NCBI GenBank assembly: GCA_035531475.1
Contig: DATKST010000177.1
Location: 18,502-82,501, forward strand
DNA: 64,000 nt
Source of the DNA: CALCEB01 sp035531475
GTDB lineage: Bacteria > Acidobacteriota > Terriglobia > UBA7540
Reading direction: 5' to 3'
Each line of letters opens with the position of its first letter. Position 1 is the first letter of the stretch. The notes below the pieces were generated by a model that was not told where the DNA came from, searched no databases, and worked only from the letters and a program-made list of their open reading frames with translations. Position numbers and translations under genes: made by a program. Of this stretch, positions 19,507 to 27,444 are shown piece by piece.

Positions 19507-19725
19507 ATGGCGAAGGAAGAGGCTATTGAAGTTATCGCGACGGTTGTCGAACCCTTGCCCAATGCGATGTTCCGGGTAGAGTTGGACAACAAGCACCAGG
19601 TCCTTGCGCACATCTCCGGAAAGATGCGGAAGAACTTTATCCGTATCCTCCCGGGCGACAAGGTGGCCGTGGAGCTTTCGCCCTACGATTTGACCCGGGG
19701 CCGCATCGTTTATCGCTACAAGTGA
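19507..19725 (+). CDS. infA: Translation initiation factor IF-1
   Basis: Blocks the A site during initiation. The 72-residue OB-fold product starts MAKEEAIEVIATVVEPLPN and ends YDLTRGRIVYRYK; HISGKMRKNFIRILPGDKV is the core signature. Longer in-frame starts from 19390 lie inside map and are rejected. Located between map and rpmJ as in many bacteria. Confidence 0.96.
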   Translation: MAKEEAIEVIATVVEPLPNAMFRVELDNKHQVLAHISGKMRKNFIRILPGDKVAVELSPYDLTRGRIVYRYK

Positions 19726-19824
19726 TTCTTGGCAGTGGGCCGGGGTCGAAGCGCCAGACCCGGCCCACACCGCGAGTTCAAAATTGGAATACTGGACACG
19801 GCGCATCCGGCGGAGACGTTGAAG

Positions 19825-19938
19825 ATGAAAGTCCGATCATCGGTTAAGAAGATTTGTCCCAAGTGCAAGATTGTGAAGCGGGCCGGAATCGTCCGCGTCA
19901 TCTGTGAAAACCCCAAGCACAAGCAACGGCAAGGGTAA
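19825..19938 (+). CDS. rpmJ: 50S ribosomal protein L36
   Basis: Thirty-seven-residue zinc-binding protein of the 50S subunit. It reads MKVRSSVKKICPKCKIVKR, then a second half with one further Cys and a His (VICENPKHKQRQG), the C-C-C-H zinc pattern. An upstream in-frame extension to 19729 is non-coding in character and rejected. Confidence 0.95.
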   Translation: MKVRSSVKKICPKCKIVKRAGIVRVICENPKHKQRQG

Positions 19939-20022
19939 TGGAGTCCGTCCGTCCTCGAAGCGCCTGCAAACCCTGTGAGGCGCCCGGCGGTGCTGAATTT
20001 TAGAAAAGGTTGGAGGTTTGGA

Positions 20023-20409
20023 ATGGCTCGAATCGCGGGCATTGACCTGCCCCAGACCAAGCGCGCGGAGATCGGTTTGACCTATATTTACGGCATCGGC
20101 CGTGCACGGTCCCTCTCCATTCTTTATCGCGCCAACGTCAACGCAGAGAAAAAAGTAAAGGATTTGACGGAAGAGGAAGTCGCCCGCATCCGCCAGATCA
20201 TTGAAGACGAAGGGAACGTGGAGGGTGACCTGCGCAAAGAGACTGCCCTGGGCATCCGCCGCCTCATTGAAATCGGATCCTACCGGGGTTTGCGCCACCG
20301 CCGCAACCTGCCGGTGCGAGGACAGCGGACCCATACCAATGCGCGCACCCGGAAAGGGCCGCGCAAGGGCACGGTGACCAACAAGAAGAAAGCCGCCGGA
20401 AAGACATAA
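20023..20409 (+). CDS. rpsM: 30S ribosomal protein S13
   Basis: Head protein that contacts P-site tRNA and the 50S subunit. The 128-residue product begins MARIAGIDLPQTKRAEIGLT. GLRHRRNLPVRGQRTHTNAR and the basic tail are characteristic. TGGAGG sits just upstream of ATG 20023; a longer frame starting at 19975 is rejected. Confidence 0.97.
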   Translation: MARIAGIDLPQTKRAEIGLTYIYGIGRARSLSILYRANVNAEKKVKDLTEEEVARIRQIIEDEGNVEGDLRKETALGIRRLIEIGSYRGLRHRRNLPVRGQRTHTNARTRKGPRKGTVTNKKKAAGKT

Positions 20410-20469
20410 AAGTATCCGGGGAAGCGGCTCGGCGGTGCGCGCCCCAAGCTCAGGAGTCTGGAAGGTCCT

Positions 20470-20877
20470 ATGGCAAAAGCGCCCACCAAGGCTGGAAAAA
20501 AGAAGGTGTTCAAGAAGAAGGAACGGCGTGTCGTTCCTGTCGGTGTCGCTCACATTCAGGCCACCTTCAACAACACCTTGATCAGCATCACGGATAACGA
20601 AGGCAAGCTGGTTTGCTGGTCCAGTTCCGGATCGCTGGGGTTCAAGGGTTCGCGGAAAGGGACGCCTTTCGCCGCCCAGCAAGCGGCATTGCGCGCCGCG
20701 GGCGCGGCGCGGGACCACGGGATGCGCACTGTGGAAGTCCGGGTCAAGGGACCGGGCGCCGGCCGCGAGTCGGCCATCCGCGCATTGGCCACCGCCGGGC
20801 TCGAGGTGAGAATCATCAAGGATGCGACGCCCATCCCGCATAACGGCTGCAAGCCCCCGAAAAGGCGCCGGGTGTAG
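20470..20877 (+). CDS. rpsK: 30S ribosomal protein S11
   Basis: Platform protein next to the mRNA exit. The 135-residue product carries AHIQATFNNTLISITD, then GSRKGTPFAAQQAA and a C-terminal IPHNGCKPPKRRRV. A 142 bp gap without a gene separates it from rpsD. Confidence 0.97.
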   Translation: MAKAPTKAGKKKVFKKKERRVVPVGVAHIQATFNNTLISITDNEGKLVCWSSSGSLGFKGSRKGTPFAAQQAALRAAGAARDHGMRTVEVRVKGPGAGRESAIRALATAGLEVRIIKDATPIPHNGCKPPKRRRV

Positions 20878-21019
20878 TTTTTGGCTTGCCGGGAACGGCC
20901 TGCCTAGCGGTGGTGTTTCGGGAGTCTGGGCTTGGTAATTTCGGAATTTAAATCGGAATCTGAAACCGTTGAACGGTCCATCCCACGGGTTCCGTTAGGG
21001 GTAGCGCGAGGAGGATGTT

Positions 21020-21649
21020 TTGGCCAGATATTGTGATGCAGTCTGCCGGCTTTGCCGTCGGGAAGGGATGAAGCTGTTCCTGAAAGGGCAACGCTGCCTG
21101 ACCGACAAATGCGCCATTGAAAAGCGCAACTTTGCTCCGGGACAGCATGGCAAGTCCCGCCGCGCCAAGGTGGTGGGGTACGGGCTCCAACTCCGCGAGA
21201 AACAGAAAGTGCGCCGCTTCTACGGCATTCTGGAAAACCAGTTCCGCTCCTATTTTGAAAAGGCTGCCGCCACCCAGGGGATCACCGGTGAAAACCTTCT
21301 CTTTATGCTGGAACGCCGGCTGGATAACGTTGTCTTGCGCATGGGCCTAGCCACCTCGCGGGCGGAGGCTCGCCAGTTGGTGCGGCATGGACACCTTCTG
21401 GTGGCAGGACGCAAAGTCAACATTCCGTCGTTCCAAGTCAACCTCGGGCAGGAAATTGCCGTCAAAGAGAAGAGCCGCCAAAGTTCCACCATTCAGCGCG
21501 CGCTCGACCTTTCCGGCGGCCGTGGGATTCCGTCCTGGCTCGCATTTGACCGCGAGACCATGACCGGGCGGGTGATTTCCATGCCCCGGCGTGAGGACGT
21601 GAATTTCCCGATTCAGGAGCAGATGATCGTTGAGCTTTACTCGAAGTAA
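21020..21649 (+). CDS. rpsD: 30S ribosomal protein S4
   Basis: Primary 16S rRNA binder and, in E. coli, alpha-operon repressor. The product has 209 residues. The start is TTG 21020 with GAGGAGG shortly upstream. The N-terminus has four cysteines (Cys9, Cys12, Cys26, Cys31), as in zinc-binding S4. The S4 RNA-binding domain is seen in MLERRLDNVVLRMG and RQLVRHGHLLVAGRKV. Confidence 0.97.
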   Translation: MARYCDAVCRLCRREGMKLFLKGQRCLTDKCAIEKRNFAPGQHGKSRRAKVVGYGLQLREKQKVRRFYGILENQFRSYFEKAAATQGITGENLLFMLERRLDNVVLRMGLATSRAEARQLVRHGHLLVAGRKVNIPSFQVNLGQEIAVKEKSRQSSTIQRALDLSGGRGIPSWLAFDRETMTGRVISMPRREDVNFPIQEQMIVELYSK

Positions 21650-21724
21650 GACGGCACGGTCGGCGCGACAGACTTATTGTGGCTGAGCTCGGGGGCTCAA
21701 CCCATCTAGGGAGGAAGGGAAAAA

Positions 21725-22732
21725 ATGCTCTGGAGAGGTTTTCAAAAACCGAAGCACATGGTTTGTGATATGGAGACTCTGACCGACAAGTACGGTCATT
21801 TCTATGCGCAGCCTTTTGAAAGAGGATTCGGAACCACTGTCGGAAACGCGCTGCGCCGCGTGCTGCTCTCATCGGTTGAAGGCGCGGCCATCACGGCGGT
21901 CCGAATTGAGGGTGTGATGCATGAGTTCTCCTCCATCGCCGGTGTGGTGGAGGATGCGACGGACATCATCCTGAACCTCAAGCAAATTCCGCTGAAAGTG
22001 AACGTGGATGACTCGAAGACGCTTTGCCTTCACATCGGCCAACCCGGCGAAGTGACTTCCGCCATGATTCAGGAAGATCCGGACGTCGATATTCTCGACA
22101 AGGACGTTCACATCGCCACGGTCAGCGAAGGCGGCAGCCTGCACATTGAAATGCGGGTGGAGCTGGGCCGGGGTTATGTTTCCGCGGAGAAGAACTTTGA
22201 TGAGGACCTCCCCGTGGGCTACATCCCCGTCGATTCAGTCCATTCTCCGATTCGCAAGGTCAATTTCACCGTGGAAGCGGCGCGCCTCGGGCAGATGACC
22301 GATTATGACAAACTCAACCTCGATGTCTGGACCAACGGCGCCATTTCTCCCCAGGACTCGATCGGCCTGGCCGCCAAGCTGCTGAAGGACCACATGAACA
22401 TCTTCATCAATTTTGAGGAACCCACGGAAGTGGAGTCTTCGAGTCCGGAGCAGGCCGGCTCGTTCCGCAATGAGAATCTGGACCGCTCGGTGGAAGAGCT
22501 GGAGCTTTCCGTGCGCTCCTACAATTGCTTGAAGAACGCCAACATCACCAGCATCCGGGAATTGGTTCAGAAGACCGAGCCGGAAATGCTGAAGACCAAA
22601 AACTTCGGCCGCAAATCGCTCAATGAGATCAAGGAAATCTTATCCATGATGGGGCTGAGCTTGGGCATGAAGTTCGATGAGAAGGGCAATCCCATCATGC
22701 TGGGCCCTGAGCCTCAACCCCAGCAGATTTAA
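21725..22732 (+). CDS. rpoA: RNA polymerase alpha subunit
   Basis: Scaffold for RNA polymerase assembly and, through its C-terminal domain, contact with promoter UP elements and activators. The 335-residue product contains the N-terminal dimerisation domain (FGTTVGNALRRVLLSSVEG) and an alpha-CTD with SVRSYNCLKNANI and KTKNFGRKSLNEIKE. Preceded by GGGAGGAAGGG. It sits between rpsD and rplQ, the usual alpha operon order. Confidence 0.97.
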   Translation: MLWRGFQKPKHMVCDMETLTDKYGHFYAQPFERGFGTTVGNALRRVLLSSVEGAAITAVRIEGVMHEFSSIAGVVEDATDIILNLKQIPLKVNVDDSKTLCLHIGQPGEVTSAMIQEDPDVDILDKDVHIATVSEGGSLHIEMRVELGRGYVSAEKNFDEDLPVGYIPVDSVHSPIRKVNFTVEAARLGQMTDYDKLNLDVWTNGAISPQDSIGLAAKLLKDHMNIFINFEEPTEVESSSPEQAGSFRNENLDRSVEELELSVRSYNCLKNANITSIRELVQKTEPEMLKTKNFGRKSLNEIKEILSMMGLSLGMKFDEKGNPIMLGPEPQPQQI

Positions 22733-22746
22733 GAAAGAGAAACCGA

Positions 22747-23238
22747 ATGCGCCACCGAAATTACGGCAGAAAACTGAGCCGCAACACTTCGCACCGCCGC
22801 GCCCTGCTCCGCAACCTGGTCACTTCGCTGATTCTTGAGGAGCGCATCGAAACGACTGTGGCCAAGGCCAAGGCCGCGAAGGGAATCGCCGAGGAAATGA
22901 TCACCCTGGGTAAGCGTGGAGACTTGCACTCCCGCCGCCTTGCCGCCAGCTACTGCATGGTGGCCCCTGCCGTCCAGAAGCTCTTTGAGGACATTGCCAA
23001 GCGCTTCGCCACGCGCAGCGGTGGCTACACCCGCATGGTGAAGACGGGTTGGCGCAAGGGGGATGGCGCGGATATGGCGGTCTTGGAACTGGTGGGCACC
23101 GAAGTTTTGCAACAGCGGGCTGAAGCTCGCGCCCAGCGCGCCGAACGCCGCAAAAAGGCCTCCGAGGAAGCTGAGGAACGCACCGCCAAAGAACAAGCTA
23201 CTCTGCCCAAAGGCAAAAATAAAGAAGACAGAAAGTAA
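22747..23238 (+). CDS. rplQ: 50S ribosomal protein L17
   Basis: Located near the tunnel exit. The core MRHRNYGRKLSRNTSHRRAL, LITSLILEERIETT-like helix and VLELVGTEV match L17. At 163 residues it is longer than the usual roughly 120, owing to a highly charged Ala/Glu/Lys C-terminal tail. It is the last gene of the ribosomal block. Confidence 0.95.
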   Translation: MRHRNYGRKLSRNTSHRRALLRNLVTSLILEERIETTVAKAKAAKGIAEEMITLGKRGDLHSRRLAASYCMVAPAVQKLFEDIAKRFATRSGGYTRMVKTGWRKGDGADMAVLELVGTEVLQQRAEARAQRAERRKKASEEAEERTAKEQATLPKGKNKEDRK

Positions 23239-23403
23239 AAAGAGGCTCCCGGACCGGAATTTCACGCTCCGACTCTTCCCTTTGGCGCGTTGCGCCGGCC
23301 AGGGATTTCAGGCCTGTACCTTCTACCCTCCGCGTTCATCGGGCGCAGCCGCAGCCCAAACGGGTGAATGGGCCATCGCCGGCACGGCACGGCTTCCCCT
23401 TAT

Positions 23404-23440
23404 TGGCGCCTTACCGTTCTTTGGTCGAAGGAAGGCGCCA
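23404..23440 (+). terminator. Inverted repeat downstream of rplQ, possible terminator
   Basis: TGGCGCCTT (23404-23412) pairs perfectly with AAGGCGCCA (23432-23440) across a 19-base loop. It lies about 165 bp after the last ribosomal gene. No T-run follows, so it is a weak intrinsic terminator at best. The surrounding 23239-23855 gap (about 600 bp) otherwise contains no convincing gene. Confidence 0.35.
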
Positions 23441-23568
23441 GTCTTTGGTCTAGCCCGCCGCGGCTTTGAGCCGTGCTCTGATCTGCGGCAAGGCTTTGCG
23501 CAGTTCAGTTCCGGCCACGGCCTATTGCCAGCGACCTCCCCATGAAAAATGCCTCCCCGAAGTCATGT

Positions 23569-23587
23569 GTACTTATATTATAAGTAC
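23569..23587. promoter_or_regulatory. Perfect AT-rich palindrome, operator-like
   Basis: GTACTTATA (23569-23577), a single T, then TATAAGTAC (23579-23587) form a perfect 9-bp inverted repeat with one central base. Such AT-rich dyads are typical of repressor operators. It is in the long gap after rplQ, about 190 bp upstream of a predicted promoter. No regulator gene is adjacent, so the binding protein is unknown. Confidence 0.4.
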
Positions 23588-23771
23588 CATTATGTCAGCA
23601 ATCGTTTGATGGCGGATAGCGGGTGATCTCCGAGAGAATGGAGCGGCCAATGCTCTGCAAAAACCGGCGCTCCAGCGACATTCCCACAACCTCAACCACG
23701 CCGATGGACCTCGCAGCGAAATCCCGCCTCACAAAATAACTATACATTTTTTCCTGATGCAACCTGAGTTA

Positions 23772-23780
23772 TGTTATAAT
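23772..23780 (+). promoter_or_regulatory. Extended -10 promoter candidate
   Basis: TGTTATAAT at 23772-23780 is an exact TATAAT with the TGn extension; the -35 region is weak (TTCCTG about 18 bp upstream). It precedes the small membrane protein gene at 23856 by about 76 bp and is oriented to serve the accessory genes that follow. Confidence 0.5.
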
Positions 23781-23855
23781 GCCCGCCTACCGGACAAGGC
23801 CAAGTTTGTTGTGATCGTTTTCCTGGTCCGCGAATGCGCCGGGGGGCGCTCGTTC

Positions 23856-24089
23856 ATGGGGGAGAGTCTGAGCAAGCTATCACCCGTAACTTACGGGCTC
23901 GCGGTGATCTGTTTCTTCCTTCCTTTTGTCACCTTTTCTTGCCAAGGCCAGAGAGTTGCCAGCTTCAGTGGGATCCAATTGGCAACCGGCGCCAGCGTTC
24001 AACAGCCACAGATGTTTGGCCCCGCCCAAACGCGCCAAGAGCCGCCGGCGTTGACTCCAGCCCATGGCGCTTATCAAAGGAGGCACTAA
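23856..24089 (+). CDS. Short membrane protein, possibly truncated
   Basis: A 77-residue product starting MGESLSKLSPVTYGL with one hydrophobic segment (AVICFFLPFVTFSC, residues 14-27). The motif FVTFSCQGQ followed by ASFSGIQLATG resembles the N-terminus of larger multi-span membrane proteins of unknown function, so this may be an N-terminal fragment. Its stop is 7 bp before the next start, and GGAGG for the next gene lies inside its last codons. A longer frame from 23757 is less likely. Confidence 0.45.
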   Translation: MGESLSKLSPVTYGLAVICFFLPFVTFSCQGQRVASFSGIQLATGASVQQPQMFGPAQTRQEPPALTPAHGAYQRRH

Positions 24090-24096
24090 CACCGAT

Positions 24097-24840
24097 ATGC
24101 AAAGACATGACTCTCATTACACGGAAGCTATCAAGCGTGTGCTCTCTCTTGTGCTGCTGATTCTGGCGGGATCAAGTGCGGGATTCGGTTTAGGCGTGCA
24201 TGCTACGGACTGGAAGGGTTCATTAAAGGATGCACTCGAAAAGAGCTATCCATTATCGCGCCGGGCTGGGTTCTCGCCCGATCGGATTACCCGGGAGGGA
24301 GTCGTCCTGGTGATTCAGAAGCCTGGAATTGCCGCTGACCCGTCGTTAGACCTTCGTTATTCCGTGACCTACGTTCGGAAAGTTCAAGTGGGCGAACAGG
24401 GCGGCGCCGTTGCAGCCCTATTCAACAAAGTAAATACCCGCGTCTTTGAGCCAGGCGAGCGAGTTTACGTCACCGGGACCAAGATCGGAAATGACTACGT
24501 GATGCTCGAGTTGTTGTCCTGCGATATGTTTCCTGTCATCGTTAAGGGCTCGACGAGGCAGGGACGCTATAAAGCCGCTTTGAGTTTCAAGTTCGAAAGC
24601 GACTACCTGCCCACGGCGGACCCAGCGAAAATCGAATCCCTCATTTCGCAGGTGATTGCGACCCAAGCCCAGGCTGCGGCGCAAAACACCAAGACGATCT
24701 CGCTCGGCCAGACCATCGAGCAAGTGCAGGCAATCTTGGGCCAGCCGGACAGAGTTGTGGACCTGGGGCCAAAGAAGATTTTCATCTACAAGGACATGAA
24801 GGTCATTTTCACGGATGGGAAGGTATCTGACGTGCAGTGA
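24097..24840 (+). CDS. Secreted protein of unknown function
   Basis: The product from ATG 24097 has 247 residues with an N-terminal signal-peptide-like segment (VLSLVLLILAGSSAGFG). The C-terminal part reads ISLGQTIEQVQAILGQPDRV then KKIFIYKDMKVIFTDGKV. This is the pattern of SmpA/BamE-like or copper-amine-oxidase-adjacent repeats in which a 'G.t.eeV...lG.P' helix is followed by two strands. The central region is unfamiliar. GGAGG lies about 13 bp before the start. Probably exported to the periplasm; role unknown. Confidence 0.6.
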   Translation: MQRHDSHYTEAIKRVLSLVLLILAGSSAGFGLGVHATDWKGSLKDALEKSYPLSRRAGFSPDRITREGVVLVIQKPGIAADPSLDLRYSVTYVRKVQVGEQGGAVAALFNKVNTRVFEPGERVYVTGTKIGNDYVMLELLSCDMFPVIVKGSTRQGRYKAALSFKFESDYLPTADPAKIESLISQVIATQAQAAAQNTKTISLGQTIEQVQAILGQPDRVVDLGPKKIFIYKDMKVIFTDGKVSDVQ

Positions 24841-24928
24841 AGGGCAGGCGTTGACGTGACAAGAGACAACAGATTCTCCTTACGCGCGGTTATTCACAGT
24901 CCTCGCGTACTGAAAAAAGGAGTACGAG

Positions 24929-25282
24929 ATGGCAGACTTGGTTGCTACGAAAAATACAAACCTCCCACCCGAGGAAGTATTAGTTCGAGCCGTTCAATTC
25001 TTCACGAATGAGAGCTGGCGCGCACAGTCACAAACTAACAGGATCGCCACTTTTGTCGGGGTCCCCAAAATTCCATGGGCTCAGCTTTTGCTGGCGATCC
25101 TATTGACTCTGTGTTTTGTCGTACCGGGTGTTATTTACTACCTTCTCGTAATTAGGAAGATGCGCCGTCTCCAAAATGTGGTCGTCACCACAACACCAAA
25201 GGGCACTGGTTGCGAGGTAGTAGTCAGTTATGCGCCGCAAGCCGCGAAGCTGGTTGAGAGTTTCTTCGCAGCACTTCCTTAA
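24929..25282 (+). CDS. Single-span membrane protein of unknown function
   Basis: A 117-residue product with a soluble N-terminal half, one strong hydrophobic segment (LLLAILLTLCFVVPGVIYYLL, about residues 53-72) and a short C-terminal domain that begins with a basic RKMRR. The N-terminus (PEEVLVRAVQFFTNESW) looks like a small alpha/beta domain. It starts 88 bp after the previous gene and is followed at 10 bp by the TM2 gene, suggesting co-transcription. Confidence 0.55.
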   Translation: MADLVATKNTNLPPEEVLVRAVQFFTNESWRAQSQTNRIATFVGVPKIPWAQLLLAILLTLCFVVPGVIYYLLVIRKMRRLQNVVVTTTPKGTGCEVVVSYAPQAAKLVESFFAALP

Positions 25283-25292
25283 GGGATTCCCA

Positions 25293-25556
25293 ATGTCGAT
25301 GGGCCCCAACAGCGATTGGATTGGTTCGCTACGTCAAGAGCGCGCGGCGAGCAAGAGGAAATGGGGCACCGCTCTCATCTTGTCCATTTGCCTGGGGCTC
25401 TTTGGTGCAGACCGGTTTTATGTTGGGCGCGTAGGCTTGGGGATTATCAAGCTTCTCACGGTGGGCGGGTTTTTCATTTGGTGGATTTTCGATATTGTCT
25501 TACTCCTCCAAGGCCGGATGAAAGATGAATTGGGCAGAGAGCTTCGAAGGATCTGA
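25293..25556 (+). CDS. TM2 domain-containing protein
   Basis: Eighty-seven residues with the two-helix TM2 domain: LSICLGLFGADRFYVGRVG, then LLTVGGFFIWWIFDIVLLL. The GADRFYVGR turn between helices is diagnostic. Role of the family is unknown. The ATG at 25293 is chosen over an in-frame 25230 start that overlaps the upstream gene. Followed directly by a DUF2752-type gene. Confidence 0.75.
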   Translation: MSMGPNSDWIGSLRQERAASKRKWGTALILSICLGLFGADRFYVGRVGLGIIKLLTVGGFFIWWIFDIVLLLQGRMKDELGRELRRI

Positions 25557-25581
25557 GGGCAGGCTAACTATACGCGCGGCG

Positions 25582-25941
25582 ATGCAGAGCAGAGTCCGTT
25601 GGTATCTCAATTTCGTTTTGGACAATTTCGACGTATGGCTACTCCCCAGTGTTCTCCTGGTAGCTTGGTTCTACTACCCATATTGTCAGGAGGGACCAAA
25701 TCTTTGTATCTGGAAGGCGCTCCTCCACAGACGGTGTCCAGGTTGCGGCCTGACTCGAGCAATCTGCTTCATGGTCCATGGCAGGGTGCGCGAAGCCCTT
25801 GACTTCAATCCTCTTTCGGTACTGGCGCTCGGCTTGATGACAGTGAATTTCTCGAAGGCAGCGCGTAGCGCATCGCGGGCATTTCTGACGACCGGCAGCC
25901 GGGCAAGCTCTGCCCGCAATGTCGGTGGAGCAACGGCTTGA
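25582..25941 (+). CDS. DUF2752-type membrane protein
   Basis: The product from ATG 25582 has 119 residues. The family hallmark CPGCGLTRAICFMVHGRV followed by ALDFNPLSVLAL is complete, after a hydrophobic segment near the N-terminus. Function of the family is unknown; TM2 and DUF2752 genes are often neighbours. The last 25 residues (Ser/Ala/Arg-rich) do not look like membrane protein and may reflect a frameshift near 25860. An in-frame start at 25525 overlapping the TM2 gene is possible. Confidence 0.65.
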   Translation: MQSRVRWYLNFVLDNFDVWLLPSVLLVAWFYYPYCQEGPNLCIWKALLHRRCPGCGLTRAICFMVHGRVREALDFNPLSVLALGLMTVNFSKAARSASRAFLTTGSRASSARNVGGATA

Positions 25942-26026
25942 GCAACTCGACGAACTTCTTAAAAAGGGGCTGATCACGCGCAAGGATTACGACGCGAAGA
26001 AAGCGGAGATTCTGAAATCACTGTGA
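25919..26026 (+). CDS. Very small SHOCT-like protein
   Basis: Thirty-five codons reading MSVEQRLEQLDELLKKGL then ITRKDYDAKKAEILKSL. The pattern L..L.ellkkGlIt..Ey...K..iL is that of the SHOCT short C-terminal domain, here standing alone. It overlaps the end of the DUF2752 gene in another frame; an in-frame stop at 25886 limits upstream extension. It could be the detached C-terminus of a frameshifted membrane protein. No strong ribosome binding site. Confidence 0.4.
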   Translation: MSVEQRLEQLDELLKKGLITRKDYDAKKAEILKSL

Positions 26027-26158
26027 GAAAGATGGCTTGGCAGGGAGGCAACTATGCGGCATTGCCGCGTGCGCCTCACTTCTAGCGTTAGCATCCGTCG
26101 GTGCCATGCGTTCTATCAGTCCTGTGGCAACCGAATTCCAGGCGACAAAGGGGGAGTC

Positions 26159-27406
26159 ATGAAAAACCGGAATGCGTTTTGGAACAAAGCGGGCATTGCG
26201 CTATTGTTTGTCTTTGTCTTGAGTTGGCAGGTGGGGTGCGGGGGCGGGTCGGGCAGCCCGCCCGCCCCGCCGCCGCACCCTGTTCCGAGCGTCACCAGCT
26301 TGTCCCCTTCGTCTGTGACGGTAGGGGCGGCAGTGCAGACAATGACTATCAATGGGTCCGGTTTTCTGCGCTCATCCACTGTGGCCTATAACGGGGTTGC
26401 GCACGCGGCCACGTTCGTTAGCTCAGGACAGTTGACCATCCAGCTCAGCACGAGTGATCAAGCCACGGTGGGAACCTATCCGGTGGTAGTGACGAATCCG
26501 CCACCCGGCGGTGGAGGTTCCGTCCCGGCCACCTTCACGGTCGATAACCCGGCGCCGGCACTGTCCTCGATTTCGCCTGCAGTCATTGCGGCGGGTGCGC
26601 CGGATACGGCCGTAACGATTAACGGCAATGGGTTCGTCTCAACCTCCGTGGTCGATTTAAACCGCTTGCCGCTGATAACTACCTTTGTCTCAGCAACGCA
26701 GCTCACCGCAACCCTTCCCACGGCGAGCCTGGCCAGCGCTGCCACAGATCAGATCGCTGTTACGACGCCCGGCCCAGGCGGAGGGACCTCCACCTCGGCC
26801 TCATTGGCAGTGACTGCCGTCGCTTCGCTGGTAATCCTCGCCACGCCACAGAATGGGGGGCCGACAGATGGTCCGTGGCAAGTCGTTGTTGCAGCGGCGG
26901 ATGCGAGCGGAAATTCGATTGCGAACCTGCCAATAACCCTGACGTCCACCGATGGCGCGCTCGATTTGGCCCAAGGCCAGACGGACTCGTCCGGGACATT
27001 TCTGGCGACCATTTCTCCCCCGGGGACAAACACAGGGCAGGCCGTAGCCGTGACCGCCGCGACCGGTGCCCAAACCGCAGTGGTCAATATTGGATTCGTG
27101 TCCTCGCCTTCCGCGCCTTCAGGCCCGGCAATCGCAAGGAAGGCCTTTAGCTCACAATCCAACAGTGCGCCGCTCTCATCGGGTTCGACGCCAATGTTCG
27201 GACCGATGGTGTACGGCATCTCTGGAAACGCGGGATCCACAAGCTCGTTTGGCCCCCCCAGCAATTGCTTGAGCAACGTGGGTCTTAATCAGTTGCCAAG
27301 CAGCGCTTGCCAGACGAAATTTAATGCAAGCGGACTCCTATATGCTGAAGTGCATACAGAAAGTTCAGCGTGCAATACCGTTAGCGAGGTTCTGGGCTAT
27401 GCGTAG
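26159..27406 (+). CDS. IPT/TIG-domain lipoprotein, probable 5' half of a split gene
   Basis: The product from ATG 26159 has 415 residues. A lipoprotein signal (VFVLSWQVGC, lipobox V-G-C, then Gly/Ser-rich) indicates export and lipidation. Two IPT/TIG Ig-like repeats follow: PSVTSLSPSSVTVG with MTINGSGF, then PALSSISPAVIAAG with VTINGNGF. A third Ig-like domain (residues about 220-320) resembles a Big_1-type repeat. The stop TAG at 27404 is followed within 41 bp by another long frame with a similar style, so both are probably parts of one secreted surface protein. Confidence 0.6.
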   Translation: MKNRNAFWNKAGIALLFVFVLSWQVGCGGGSGSPPAPPPHPVPSVTSLSPSSVTVGAAVQTMTINGSGFLRSSTVAYNGVAHAATFVSSGQLTIQLSTSDQATVGTYPVVVTNPPPGGGGSVPATFTVDNPAPALSSISPAVIAAGAPDTAVTINGNGFVSTSVVDLNRLPLITTFVSATQLTATLPTASLASAATDQIAVTTPGPGGGTSTSASLAVTAVASLVILATPQNGGPTDGPWQVVVAAADASGNSIANLPITLTSTDGALDLAQGQTDSSGTFLATISPPGTNTGQAVAVTAATGAQTAVVNIGFVSSPSAPSGPAIARKAFSSQSNSAPLSSGSTPMFGPMVYGISGNAGSTSSFGPPSNCLSNVGLNQLPSSACQTKFNASGLLYAEVHTESSACNTVSEVLGYA

Positions 27407-27444
27407 GGGGGCTTTCTTATTTCGGGCTACCCTGCCTTCGGTTT

